64,000 nucleotides of DNA from Prorocentrum cordatum (GCA_963575745.1 CAUYUJ010012069.1:223679-287678), one strand, 5' to 3'; shown: positions 1-11,224, counted from the stretch's first letter. Program-made: numbers and translations. Notes: generated by a model from the sequence alone, not told the origin.

Positions 1-240
1 AAATCCCATGTGTTTTTGGACCCTGACCCCGCCGATCTGCGTGAGGGGTGGCGCGGAATTCCAGAAATGTGGCAAATCCCATGTGTTTTTGGACCCTGAC
101 CCCGCCGATTTGCGTGAGGGGTGGCACGGAATTCCAGAAATGTGGCGAATCCCCTGTGTTTTCGGATCCTGACCCCGCCGACCTGCGTGAGGGGTGGCAC
201 CGAATTTCAAAAATGTTGCAAGTCCCATGTGTTTTCGGAC
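1..240. repeat. 73-bp tandem repeat, about 3.3 units
   Basis: The phrase AAATCCCATGTGTTTTTGG recurs at about 1, 74, 147 and 220, giving a 73-bp period. Copies drift by a few substitutions. The short ORFs read through this stretch are repeat translations, not genes. Confidence 0.9.
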
Positions 241-450
241 CTTGACTTCGCCCAGGAGGGCCCAGGAGGCTCCAGGAGAGCCCAGGAGAGCCCAGGAGGG
301 CCCAGGAGAGCCTAGGAGGGCCCAGGAGGACCCAGGAGGCTCCAAGAGGCACCAGGGGGCCCAAGGAGGGCCCAGGAGAAGCTCCAGGAGGCTCCAGGAG
401 AGCCCAGGAGGGCCCAAGAGGTCCAAGGAAGACAAAGGAGGGCCCAGGAG
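241..450. repeat. CCAGGAG-rich minisatellite
   Basis: Degenerate units of about 10-11 bp built on CCCAGGAGGG and CTCCAGGAG. The same motif in the opposite orientation is found at 17770-17880 and 24530-24790. Confidence 0.85.
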
Positions 451-454
451 CCCT

Positions 455-540
455 TACGAGGGATCGTGGCCCTGGGAGCGCTGACGTAGAGTAATTTACG
501 AGGGATCGTGGCCCTGGGAGCGCGGGTGTAGTGTAATTTT
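455..540. repeat. GGGATCGTGGCCCTGGGAGC tandem, about 2 units
   Basis: Two units of TTACGAGGGATCGTGG followed by CCCTGGGAGCGC. This family forms a longer array at 27218-27515. Confidence 0.85.
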
Positions 541-544
541 TAAG

Positions 545-2310
545 GATGTCTCATGCGAAACGCTTGTTTTGTCAGAATTTGTTGAGGATGTCTCGAGCGA
601 GACGCTGGTTTTGCAGAGTTGGGGATGTCTCGAGCGAAACGCTTGGTTTCAGAATTTGTTGAGGATGTCTCGAGCGACACGCGACACGGAAAAACGCCCC
701 TCGCGCAGGAATTCCAAGGATGTCTCGCGCGTGCCGCGTCCCGCGCGCGGGTATTTGGATTTCTCTGGATTTTGACAGGATGTCTCGAACGAAACGCTTG
801 TTTTTCATAATTTGTTGAGGAGCGAAACGCTGGTTTTGCAAAAATGGGGGATGTCTCGAGCGGTGGCCTCGTGGGGGGCCAGAATTCAAAGGATGTCTCA
901 GGTGTTTTTTTTTTTTTTTTTTTTTTTTTTTTGTCATGTCCCGCTCGCAAGAATTCCGAGGATGTTTCGCGCGTGCAACGTCCCGCGCGTAGGAAATCAT
1001 ATTAGTTTGGCGAGATGTCTCAAGCGAAACGCTTGTCCCCAGCACGTTCCGTAGCGCGTCCCCTTGGCACGTCCCGCGGTGCGTCCCCATGGCACGTCCC
1101 TTGGCACGTCGCTTGGCGCGTCCCTTGAGACGTTCTGCGTCGCGTCCTCCTGGCATGTTCCCCTGTCCATTAGCTCTGGGGCAGCTACTATGTGTTCAGG
1201 CAGCTCGAGCTTAAGATCCAGATCAGTTCGGTCAGGACTCGGATGCAAAGGAGGACTCGATCCACGACGCTATACAGCACAATCGCGCCATGGCACATCG
1301 CAATTCAGCACGGCGCAGCACAGCACTGATTTCGGCACGGTACATCAAGGCCGATACACTCAACATTGCAACTTGGCACGTTCCTTGGCACGTTCCGTGG
1401 GGCGTCCCTTGGCGAGTCCCCCTGGCACGTCGCGTGGCGCGTCCCCTGGCACATCCCGTGGCACATCCATTGGCACGTTCCATAGCGCGTCCCCTTGGCA
1501 CGTCCCGCGGTGCGACCCCATGGCACGTCCCCTGGCACGTCGCCTGGCGCATCCCTTGGGACGTTTCGCGGCGCGTCCTCCTGGCATGTTCCCCTGTCCA
1601 TTAGCTCTGGGGCAGCTACTATGTGTTCAGGCAGCTCGAGCTTAAGATCCAGATCAGTTCGGTCAGGACTCGGATGCAAAGGAGGACTCGATCCACGAGG
1701 CTATAGAGCACAATCGCGCCATGGCACATCGCAATTCAGCACGGCGCAGCACAGCACTGATTTCGGCACGGTACATCAAGGTCGATACACTCAGCATTGC
1801 AACTTGGCACGTTCCTTGGCACGTTCCGTGGGGCGTCCTTTGGCGAGTCCCCCTGGCACGTCGCGTGGCGCGTCCCCTGGCACATCCCGTGGCACATCCA
1901 TTGGCACGTTCCGTAGCGCGTCCCCTTGGCACGTCCCGCGGTGCGACCCCATGGCACGTCGCCTGGCGCATCCCTTGGGACGTTTCGCGGCGCGTCCTCC
2001 TGGCATGTTCCCCTGTCCATTAGCTCTGGGGCAGCTACTGTGTGTTCAGGCAGCTCGAGCTTAAGATCCAGATCAGTTCGGTCAGGATTCGGATGCAAAG
2101 GAGGACTCGATCCACGAGGCTATATAGCACAGTCGCGCCATGGCACATCGCAATTCCGCACGGCGCAGCACAGCGCAGCCCTCGGCAGGGCACATCAAGA
2201 TCGATACCTTCAGTATTGCATGTGCCCGTCACCCAATCAGGTGTCTTTGAAAACGCTGCCGTGTGTTACAGTTCTACATTCCTTTCCGGGTTCGTGGGTC
2301 GATCATGTTG
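545..2310. repeat. RepA composite repeat, copy 1
   Basis: The first part (545-1050) holds repeated GGATGTCTCGAGCGAAACGC motifs spaced about 45-55 bp apart, plus a 28-nt T run near 905-932. The second part holds GGCACGTCCC-type short repeats inside a ~431-bp unit: the phrase GTCCATTAGCTCTGGGGC recurs near 1163, 1595 and 2016. The copy ends near CCTTTCCGGGTTCGTGGGT at about 2280-2300. Related copies lie at 15050-16450 and 56285-57815. ORFs in the tandem part are repeat translations. What mobilises RepA is unknown. Confidence 0.8.
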
Positions 2311-2483
2311 ATTTGGTTTTTCTCTGGTTCTGGGGCCCCGCAATAAAACGCGATAGTATTTCAGAAAGCCGACCCGGTAATCTCCGACAAACTCCCCAAC
2401 TTTAAAGTTTCTATGAATTGTCTGTGTTTTTCCTGGGGGGGAAGAGGGGGGGCCTTCGGACAAAAAAACAAAGAAACATATCT
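2311..2483. other. flank between RepA and YRE-1, no gene seen
   Basis: About 170 bp with no recognised coding or repeat content, apart from a short G run near 2435-2450. It forms the 3' flank of YRE-1. Confidence 0.5.
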
Positions 2484-2721
2484 TCTCCAGGGTCCCAAAG
2501 ACCGCTAACCAGCAAGAATATCCGACGCAGCAGCGGGAGACGAAGCCAAACGCAGACAGCGTGCAGGCGGAGCGGCTCCTCGAGCCGCAAGGGTAACTCT
2601 CCAGAGCAAACGTCGAGCAGTGCTGAGAGGGGTGCTGGCCAGCACCAGGCAGGCAGTGTAAGACAATTCTAAAAAAGGAAATCGGCTTGCCGAAACTCGC
2701 AAGCCTTTTTCTCACGGCCAA
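2484..2721 (-). repeat. YRE-1 split direct repeat B2
   Basis: A 238-bp direct copy of 2849-3086 with only a few differences. It forms the 3' end of the element on the minus strand. Confidence 0.9.
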
Positions 2722-2752
2722 GAGAATGGGCGGTGGTGGGGAAGCAGGATGG

Positions 2753-2848
2753 CAGAACTTGAGCCATCGCAGTTGCAGTGACAGCAACACTGATGCAGAC
2801 CGGTATGCTACACAGGGACTGGGAGAAACCACATCTACAGATTACTAT
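2753..2848 (-). repeat. YRE-1 split direct repeat A2
   Basis: A 96-bp copy of 14681-14776 in the same orientation. One clear mismatch was seen, a G/A change inside a CpG. It abuts B1 with no spacer and is separated from B2 by about 31 bp. Confidence 0.92.
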
Positions 2849-3086
2849 TCTCCAGGGCCCCAAAGACCGCTAACCAGCAAGAATATCCGACGCGGCAGCG
2901 GGAGACGAAGCCAAACGCAGACAGCGTGCAGGCGGAGCGGCTCCTCGAGCCGCAAGGGTAACTCTCCAGAGCAAACGTCGAGCAGTGCTGAGAGGGGTGC
3001 TGGCCAGCACCAGGCAGGCAGTGTAAGACAATTCTCAAAAAGGAAATCGGCTAGCCGAAACTCGCAGGCCTTTTTCTCACGGCCAA
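2849..3086 (-). repeat. YRE-1 split direct repeat B1
   Basis: A 238-bp repeat matching B2. The recombinase reading frame ends inside it at 3051. Confidence 0.9.
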
Positions 3087-4379
3087 ACCTCCCGAACTCC
3101 TCGGGACTGGTCTTCGGACCGTCATCTCACGAAGCGAGTGCAAAAGCCTGTAGGGTAAAGAGCTGGCGGCGCGCTTCGCGCTTCGAATCTGAGAAGGCTC
3201 ACACTTTTCAAATTGCTTCAGAAGCTGGGCGTGCTTTTCATATCTTGTGACACTTTTGAAACTCACACAGCGGCCTCTTTTCTGGATCGACGGACGGTCA
3301 GCTCTCTTCTCGAACCTATCGTTGGACGGGCCAGAGTGGCGCAATCAATGCGGAGATCCGCCCACGGCCTGGAGCTTCAACCTCGCCAAGGAGGCCTTGA
3401 ACTCTCTCTCGTAGGTGGCAAGATCGAAATCGAACACGCGCTCGCCAGCCTGGACTGAGTCTTTGAGCGCGGCCACAACGTCTCGGACCCACTCGCGGCC
3501 GCACACTCCGACATCGACGGTGTCATCCGCCTGGCCATTCTTGGTCCTCCGCCCGGACTCGGACGGCGCAAAGACCACCGCCCAGCGGCTGGCAAAGGCA
3601 CGGCCCGCCGCGGGCTGGCTGCGGAGGATGTCAGCCTCCGAGAGCTCCAGAGTCTCCGAAGGCCTCGAGTACAGATCGGCCTGAAGCACCACGCAGGCGG
3701 CCATGCGCGCCAGGCCGTGATTCAGCAGGTCCAGCGCGATGGCCCAGATCAGTATGAGCGGATAGGGTAGGCCGACAAGGCCGGGATCTGTCCGCTCCCA
3801 AGCTTTCAACTGCCTCCGAGCCCGCGGGAGCAGCTGACGTCCGTCTTGAAAAGGCTCCCCGCGCAGCAAGATCCAACCGAACAGGCCGTTGCGGCCCGTC
3901 CCAGGGCCCATGCCATCGAAGAACATCTGAGCAAACCAGTGCACCATGTTTTCGTCAGCGTCTCTTGCATTGTTGGTCTGGCGACCGACCTCGACGCACC
4001 ACGTCTCGAAGTCCTCCAGCGCCGCCGCGCGCAGAGTGGACTCTGCCACGGACAGCTCCCTCATGAACTGCACCCGCGAGCGCCCACTGTCCTGAGCTCG
4101 GCGACGCCGGCTGGCGGCCTTGGCCTTAGCCGAGGCCCGGCGGCGGGGCGATTGGGAGGTCGAGAGCCTCCCCGCGCCTCCTGAGCCGGGCCCGCTCGGC
4201 AGCCCCCGTCCTGCCGAAGAGGGCGCCGTGGTGCGCGAGGTAGTCGGTGGCTGCCCCGCAAGCCGCATCGCCGCACGCTGCCTCGTCAGCACCGGGAACA
4301 TCCCGCCCAGCACGAAGACGACGGCCAGGCCGAACCAGCGCCGCCAAAGCAGCGTGCCACTCGCCGGCCCAGGGGGCAT
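3051..4379 (-). pseudogene. tyrosine recombinase of YRE-1, one in-frame TGA
   Basis: The ATG at 4379 opens a frame that overlaps the methyltransferase ORF by about 250 nt. The N-terminus has a hydrophobic stretch (LAVVFVLGGMF), followed by a Pro/Ser/Arg linker and a core-binding region (residues from about 110). The box I arginine is in LYSRPSETLEL; box II is H-TGA-L-R-H-S-G-P-S-N-D; the likely nucleophile tyrosine is in VTRYEKHAQLL. By family knowledge it would join circular cDNA into the genome. The frame is open except for TGA at 3345-3347, exactly at the second residue of the HxLR motif; CGA to TGA by CpG decay would explain it. About 440 codons in all. Confidence 0.78.
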
Positions 4380-5157
4380 CGCCCCCACGGGCGGCCAAAG
4401 GCGCAACCTCGCTCAAGAATGACGCCCACCTCGAGCATAAAGCCGACGGATACTGACCCGCCAGGGCCGTGAGACTGCACCAGACGTGACCCCCAGAGCC
4501 ATCAGGGACCCGAACTTTACCCACCAGCTGTTCATGTCGACGATGGGTACAGGGAGCCGTCAGGCCCCTCAGCTCCGGGATGTTCGCGAGCACCAGAGTC
4601 CACTTCTGATGAGGAGCACCATACGCACACATAGGAAATCGTACCCAAGACGCACCACGGACACCAGCGAGGCGACCAATAGGAGGGAAGCTCCAGAGCC
4701 CAGATGTCATGGGGTTCTCGATGCCCCAGCCCGCTCCACAACGTTGACACTCACGAACGACTTCAGCGGTAAACAACGCGAACTCAACCCCGAGGCGCTC
4801 TAGGATCTCAGCTCGACGAAGATTACGGACTCCACGACGAGCGTTGCTCCAGGCTCTGCAAGGGGTCCCCAGGTGCACAGCCCAAACTCTTCCAGACCGA
4901 ACCCAAGACAGGACGAGCAGTTGTGTTTTTCTCCTCGAGAGGTCAAACTCGGCACCCTTCTTGATGTCAAACGGGGCCGCTGTCCGCAGCCCAGCATGTC
5001 GCACGGCGGCGGTCAACCCCGCCGCACCCGCGAACAACTCCAGAAGGACGCGTGCATGAGTGGCGGAGGGAGGCGATGGTGACTCTGCGTGTTCTCTGTG
5101 ATCGGGGGGAGTGGACGAAGAGGATGAGCCCCCCTCCCCGACGCTCGCGGACGGCAA
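4126..5157 (-). CDS. C5-type methyltransferase-like domain of YRE-1
   Basis: This lies in the same frame as the RNase H region upstream, separated by one TGA (5158-5160), so the ancestral protein was probably an RNase H-methyltransferase fusion. After a Ser/Pro linker comes LLELFAGAAGLTAA (SAM-binding motif I, FAG), then GTPCRAWSNARRG (motif IV-like Pro-Cys, putative catalytic Cys), then GIENPMTSGLW (motif VI-like, ENP where C5 enzymes have ENV). No target-recognition domain was identified. The motifs resemble cytosine-C5 methyltransferases more than the Dam-like domain of DIRS1. Activity is unproven: the region is short (343 codons) and some canonical C5 motifs were not found. Confidence 0.7.
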   Translation of the reverse strand: MPSASVGEGGSSSSSTPPDHREHAESPSPPSATHARVLLELFAGAAGLTAAVRHAGLRTAAPFDIKKGAEFDLSRRKTQLLVLSWVRSGRVWAVHLGTPCRAWSNARRGVRNLRRAEILERLGVEFALFTAEVVRECQRCGAGWGIENPMTSGLWSFPPIGRLAGVRGASWVRFPMCAYGAPHQKWTLVLANIPELRGLTAPCTHRRHEQLVGKVRVPDGSGGHVWCSLTALAGQYPSALCSRWASFLSEVAPLAARGGDAPWAGEWHAALAALVRPGRRLRAGRDVPGADEAACGDAACGAATDYLAHHGALFGRTGAAERARLRRRGEALDLPIAPPPGLG

Positions 5158-6030
5158 TCAGGGAGCTACAGGCTGTCGCTCCCTCTTCTTCTGCAGCAGC
5201 CACTCGGGGTCGCGGGCCTGGTCCCTCCTCGACCCCTCGTCGGCCACATTCAGGTCCGTCGGGACGTGTCTGGCCCGCCGCCGAACGCGACAGCCCACGC
5301 TATAGGCGGCCGCCTTTCGGCACAACGAATTGAGGACGTGTGATCGAGCTCTGCCTTTGTCAAAGCAGCAGCAGCAAACAAGATTGTCGCAGAGGCTGAG
5401 AGCACGGTGCCCATGGTGGGCGCGTGTCCGGCAACAACGCCTCAGGCCGGCCACGCAGATCCGGCCCTCCTTCACGTTGATGTGCTCGTCATACTTCCAG
5501 CGACCCTCGACGGCAGTAGTCCACCCGAGGTCGCTGGCGAGGGCGGTCGGCAAGGCGGGCACGACGTTGAGCAGCTCCACTTCCTGGGTCGGACAGGGGC
5601 GGCTAGCCCAACGTCGCGGCGCACCGCGGCCGACAGCAGCACGGCGAAACAGGAGCTTTCCCAGCTCGGTCTCGCGCCAGGCTCCTGCCGGCTGACCGCC
5701 CCGAACACGGGCGTCTGCATGCTTGTGGGCTCCCTCGTCCAGCGTGGCCCCGAAGCCGTCGGTGACACCTCGGAGCTGGTTGAGGTACGCCGCCGCGTAG
5801 GCGTCCGAATTCCCGTCGGCCTCCATGGCAAGGCCGTGACTAGCGGAATCTGTCGCCACACGACCCCAATGGGCCCCAACAGCTCGCATGGTATTTGTAA
5901 GGGGGTCCTCAGCTGAATGAGTGGTATTGTGGGTGGCCAAAGTACGACTGCGCGCGGTAAAAGCAACCGCTGCAGACGTGGCAACGGGATGCAAAGCACC
6001 CGTGCACGCCATCCGCGTGCGGGAGCGCAC
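5158..6030 (-). pseudogene. RNase H region of YRE-1 pol
   Basis: The recognisable part is the C-terminal half. RWKYDEHINVKEGR supplies the acidic Glu region, ALSLCDNLV the Asp, and KGRARSHVLNSLCRKAAA the helix. The end, RHVPTDLNVADEGSRR, is the closing motif of RNase H in DIRS-type pol. This domain would degrade RNA in the RNA-DNA hybrid. The frame is open to 6030, but residues before about 5840 have no recognised counterpart and may belong to the interrupting sequence. The first RNase H Asp lies in the RT ORF 5 kb away (SDSSSSGFCL), so the domain is physically split. Confidence 0.72.
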
Positions 6031-6734
6031 CCAGTCAAAACAGCGGTATTGGATCTTTCGACGACGTAAACGGGGGAACGAAAAGGACCGCGCGTTGGTG
6101 AAACAACGAGGCGAAAACCCGACGGGACTCTGAAGCGCCTCGCCGGGCCCTTGCAGCCTAGCAACTGCGATAATGAGTGAGAGGCCTGTTCTATAATGTC
6201 CTGCAGCATGAGGTCATGTGTCCACCGCGACTCGAAAGAAAGACTATGTTGCAACGAATTGTTGGGACCCTGGTAGAGGGCGCCGTTTGGATTTCATTGT
6301 GCTGGTGTTACGCGCTTGCACGTCGCACCATCAGATGAGACCACATTCGTGGCACTCGACATCAGGAGTTGACGAAAGCCTGCGTCGCCCAACCAGGAAA
6401 ATGAAACCCCCCAGAGGTGACGCGAAAGCAATGGAACGTTGCAGGCCACCTCCTACCGGGTCGGACCACGGGTGGGGGGGCAATGTCGTTAACAGTGCGT
6501 TGGGTAAACAATTTCGTCAACACAGCGCTGGGGCGCGAAAGGGCGACTTTTGGTTGAATTTTATTTTTTGTCTTCTCACGAGAACCTCGGATGCGCAAGA
6601 TAGACGCTCATGTTATCCAAGATGACTCAAAACAGCTCCAAGAAACCAGTGACTTGTTTCCCTGAAATACCGTGCATGCTGGGGGGGGGGGGGGGCGGGG
6701 GGAAAGGGGGGCGGGGCTGGGCGCATCCTCAAAA

Positions 6735-7615
6735 CCGGAGTTATTCCACTAAGCGGGATAACCTAAGAGCATGTGATCCCGCTTCGTAGGATAACACTTA
6801 GTGGGGATGACACTTAGCGTTGCCCTTCAAGTGTTCTCCCACTTACGTGCAGAAAACAAAACTTCACAATGGCCCAAGGTTCGGGTAGCAAGTGCGAAAC
6901 GCCGGCACGAGCGTCAGGGTTGTCTTGCAAACGTGGCCGAAATTCTGGCCGCAGTACAGATCAAAGGAGAACGAGGCAGGAAGGGAGAGAACCAGCAGGT
7001 GGGAGGAGGGAGGGGAGAAATTGCACAAACGGAGCCAACGTTTAGCACGAAGGCACCGCCACTGCTTAGGAAAACGGTCACCGAGTAAGATTTTGCGAGC
7101 GCGGAGCGATACGAAATACCCAAACTTCGCATCGGTGAGACCCTGCAGAGAAGAAGATAAGAGGAATGAGGGAAAGAAAAGAAGAGGGAGGCTGAAGCGG
7201 AGAGGGTGCTCAGAAACACTTGGTGCAGAGTTCGGACCAACGCGCGATAGGTGAGCCGTTCCGCGCGACCTCGGGGAAGGCGACGCTTCAAAGCAGTGCT
7301 CCAGCTCCGTGAACGACCACGTAAACTTAGGAGCAGGACAGCGTTGGGCCAGCGGTGGGCCAACGGTGGGCCTCTGAAACAAAACGCGCGGTTCTTGTCC
7401 GCGCGATTGGCCTTGTAAGAAGACCAGATTCTTGTCCGCATCGGCGTCGCGCTCGGGCGTTATCCCACTTAGTGGGATAACTGACGTTATATCCCATTAA
7501 GTTGGATAACACCTCAGCGTTATCCTGCGGAGTGTTACCCCACTCAGCGTTATCCCACTAAGTGATATATAACTAGGTTAGAACACTTAATGTTGTCCAA
7601 CTGTGGTGTTATCGC
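6735..7615. repeat. two clusters of GTTATCCCACTAAGTGGGATAA-like palindromes
   Basis: Clusters at 6735-6820 and 7456-7615 contain repeated short palindromes around TTATCCCACTTAGTGGGATAA. They bracket about 640 bp without recognised coding content, as might be seen for a small non-autonomous element. No target duplication was identified. Confidence 0.5.
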
Positions 7616-8069
7616 GCTAGGTCGTCATCGCGCGGGTGTGCTGAGGATATCCTTCCTGAAGGGCAGCGGATTGTGTCTTCTCTCCCTCCTGCTGTGCTAG
7701 GGGAAAATTTGTCGAGTAACGCATGCCATCGACACGTGCAACTGTTGCAGAAATAGGCTAAGATCGCGTGCGGCGCTGACGCGAAAGCGTGTCAGGTGTC
7801 AGGAGCACCGCGCTGGAGAGAAACATTCGAGGGAACAGGATACTCATATGGTGACCTAGCTGCATCCCCCTCGATGCCTCGGACGTTGTTTTCTGCAAGC
7901 GTTGACGGGGTGCAGCAACAGAGACGAGGAGTTCTCATGCGAGGCCCCCTGGGTCCGAGAGTACGTGCAAATAAAGGCCCAGAGTACAATGAGGGCCAGT
8001 CCAGGGCGCCGCGGGCAATCTGACGTCGACATCGCAAGAAGCGTGGCATCGCACGCGTGCTACTATTTG

Positions 8070-8465
8070 GCGGCCGGTTGATGCCACTTTCCGCTGGTTG
8101 ATACCACTTTTCAACCGGTTGATACCATTTTTCTGGTGGTTGATACCACTTTTTGCCGGTTGATACCACACGTTCGCGCCGGTTGATACCAATTTTCCGC
8201 CGGTTGATACCATTTTTTCGCCGGTTGATACCACTTTTCCGCCGGTTGATACAAATTCTTTGGTTGATGCCACGTGCCGTCGCTCAACCCAAATCCGTGG
8301 TATCAACCACTCTTTTTTTGGTATCAACCATCTTTTTTTGTATCAACTACTCTTTTTTTGGTATCAAGCATTGCGGCGTTTCGTATCGACCACTCTGTTT
8401 TTGGTATCAACCATGCTTTTTTTGGTATCAACCACTTCGGTTTTGGTATCAACCAGCCTGGCCCC
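8070..8465. repeat. head-to-head arrays of TTGATACC and GGTATCAA
   Basis: The left array has about nine ~20-bp units ending in GGTTGATACCACTTTT; the right array has about nine units of GGTATCAACCACTCTTTTTT. The units are reverse complements around a centre near 8260-8290, so each arm of about 190 bp could fold back. Confidence 0.88.
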
Positions 8466-9469
8466 AAACCGCGTGTACAGCCAACTTGCTATCAACCGGG
8501 CCGTTTTGCTTGTGAAAAAAACAGACAACAAGCCTCGACCGGATTTCGCGTACGCCAAACGGAACCTCAACGGTGTCTGGAAATGCGGCTTCTGGTGTTT
8601 CCCAAGGTTCTGGGGCGCAACGCGCCCTGTTTTCAAATGCGCGCTGCTTGCAGCCACGGGCGCGCGCTCCGCGCATTCAAAAATGTTCGGCGCCATTGCA
8701 AACCTTTGGGTTCCTCCGCCTCAACTTCCCCAAAGCCAGATATCCCAAGACGGGCCATGGGAACCCCGAGGTTCGCATAAAGTGCCTGAGGCGCGCCCAA
8801 AGACAACCCAGAAACGCCCCAATGCGCCCAAGATGTCCCCTAACATAGCTCAGGGCGGCAACACTACGCCTCGAAATTGTCCCGAAGAAACCCCTAAGAT
8901 ATGCACGAGCAGCACGCAGATGAGAACCCACCGCGTCATTCCATACCTTACGTTGGCATTCGTGTTACTTCTGGTCTTCAGCGCTACCAGAGAGCCACGC
9001 CAATTACCAACGTGGCTCCCAAACGGCCCAGAGGCGTTCAAGAGGATTCCAACACGGCCAGACAAGCTCCCTGGCAGCTCGAGGATGTCACAGCACGGCC
9101 TCTGAGAACCCAAAAACGCCCCAAGATGGCTCAAGAGCAGGAGCAGGAACTGACATCCCGACCCCCCCCCCCGCCTCAAGAGGATCCCCTGGCACCGCGA
9201 CCGCCACGGAGGCTGGTTACATGCCCAATGAGGCCCTGCAGCGTTGAGTACATGAAGGCCGACAACAGTACACAATACGCAAGATAAGCTTTTCGTCGAC
9301 GGCGAGGCGGAAACGATCCGCACCAGCGAGCCAACGCGCGAGCGTCCAGGACGAACCGAGGAGGTATTGCGGCTAACTGACAACCCGAATCCCTCGAAGC
9401 AGATTCCCAAAGACCAACGCGTGCCATGCCTCCTGCAATGAGGCTGCTGTTGATTAACACAGGAGGAGG

Positions 9470-9705
9470 GGGGAGAAGGAAGGGCGGACGGAGGAGGGGG
9501 AGGGGAGGAACGAGGAAGGGGGATGGTGAGGGACGATGGGGGGAGCGGCAGAAGGGGGGGGGGGGAGGGAGAGGGAGGGAGGGAAGCAAGGAGGGAGGGA
9601 GGGCAGGAAAAGGCGATGGGAGGAAGGACAGAGGGGAGGAAGGAAAACCGAAATCAGGGAAGGGCGGAAGGAGGGAGGGAGGGAGGGAGGGAGGGAGGGA
9701 TAATT
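9470..9705. repeat. purine-rich GGGAGG low-complexity tract
   Basis: Almost all G and A on the plus strand, ending with GGGA units near 9670-9700. The Pro/Ser/Leu-rich minus ORFs here are low-complexity translations. Confidence 0.85.
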
Positions 9706-10574
9706 CTTTGAACAAAATTCCGCGCCTCGGCGCGAGCGGCACCGCGGCCGCATTCCGGTAGACCCGCGCGAAATGCCCGCGAGGCGCCCGCGCGGCAGCG
9801 TAAGCGGGAACGCGGCGAAACGTTGGCGGACCCGGCCTGCGCCGGGACGCCCACGAGGCGCCCGCGAGGCGCCAACGAAGCGGCACTCGCGACAGAGCGG
9901 TGGAACCACGGCGACCCAACCCAGCGCGAGGTGGACACGAGGCACGAGCAAGGCAACGCGGGCGGCAACAATGCAAAACCTCGGCGGAGCCCCATCGTTC
10001 ACCATGAAACGCCAAGTCCCTTACGTGCAAGCGCTGATTGGGCTGCCCGACGTGACGCTAGCGTCGGCGCAAATTCGCCCACGCAATCCGAGGCCCAATT
10101 TCGCGTCGATATTGGTAAATTGCGCAACGTTCGTTCGGGGTGTTCCGAACAACGCCAGCAACAACTTGCCAATCTTATTACACTTCCCAACAAAATCGCA
10201 GCGGGGGAAAAAAAGAAAAAGTATGGGCGCTGTTCGCGCGACATTTCCAACGAACGATTGACGTTGATTTCTCTGCAAACTGCAGCCGAGTCGAAAACTG
10301 ACGTTCGACACGCGCACGGCGAATGTTTGTTAACATGAACCCGTCACTTCGCCAACGCGAAATAGTAAGTGAGCCCGCGAACCTGGGTAAAACCCAGAGG
10401 CGCCGTCAAAAACAAAGGGGGCTACGACGGCCGAGAGCAACGCCCCGCGTGGCATGTCTAGCAAGTCTTTCCCCGCCCACGAACCGAGATCGAATGCGCG
10501 GGCGCGCTGGGAACCGCTCCGCCCCGCGAACTGCGTGCCGGGCGGGCGCAGCATCGAAAAGGCCTAAACAATCT

Positions 10575-10870
10575 CGGTCGGTCCTAACGGGTCTCAGCTG
10601 TCTGGATCGGTCTCGACTGTTTTCTGCCGCCGTATGTATGATTCGGTCGACCTCGTTCGGCATCGGTCGCTCGGTTTCGCTCAACCGCGGACTCGCGCAG
10701 CCGCGTCCCAGAACCATTGAGATCGACCGACGCCATCGAAGGACGACCGAAACCGATCGAAGCAAACCGACACCGACCGACCCCAGCCGAAATCTATCCA
10801 AGCTCAACTGAGCGAGGCCGATGGGGGACGGCCGACACAAACCGATTCGATCGATACCCACCATGCCACC
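10575..10870. repeat. inverted TCGGTC / GACCGA motif arrays
   Basis: TCGGTC-type motifs fill 10575-10690, and their reverse complement GACCGA fills 10720-10870. No gene was recognised. Confidence 0.6.
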
Positions 10871-11224
10871 CACCAAAATTGCAGGCACGACGCCAAAAAA
10901 ACGTAAGACTGGGAGACGCGGACTGCGCCCGCGCGCGAACGAAACGCGGGGCCGATCTCAAGCGCCCGTCAAAACGTGGGCGCCAGACGAACCGCCTTGC
11001 ATAGCAGCGCCTGATGCGCAGCCGCTGCCGTCATCCAGAAGCTCCCCGAAGCTGACCGACCGCAGGTAAACGGAGCCACCTGCAACGTGCGATCAGAAAA
11101 GGATGCAAGCCCCCCTGGTTGAGGACACCCTCGTGATACCAAATCCCAAGTTGAGGAAACCTGCGCGATGCCATTTATGTTGTTGGGGGAACTCTCGGGG
11201 TCGGGTTGTGCGCATTCCACGGCC

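Larger units (their letters stand above)
6031..11224. other. about 5 kb of non-coding sequence inside YRE-1
   Basis: No domain was recognised on either strand. The stretch holds a G run (about 6681-6704), two clusters of TTATCCCACTAAGTGGGATAA-like palindromes (6735-6820 and 7456-7615), inverted TTGATACC arrays (8070-8465), a purine-rich GGGAGG stretch (9470-9705) and inverted TCGGTC/GACCGA arrays (10575-10870). Because it separates the first RNase H motif from the rest of the domain, it is either a nested insertion, an intron, or the join of two copies. No clear target duplication was found. Confidence 0.55.

Noticed and set aside
1064-2405. Overlapping ~190-residue plus ORFs with repeated blocks
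   Set aside because: They repeat every ~431 bp with the RepA tandem unit and have no domain.
2753-2848. TGGCTCAAG inside the A repeats as a spliced-leader relic
   Set aside because: Only 9 bases match, and in A1 they are part of the ORF1 start (MAQV). The longer leader is absent.
8260-9105. 281-residue plus ORF
   Set aside because: Its first part is the GGTATCAACC array, and the rest has no domain and no homology that I recognise.
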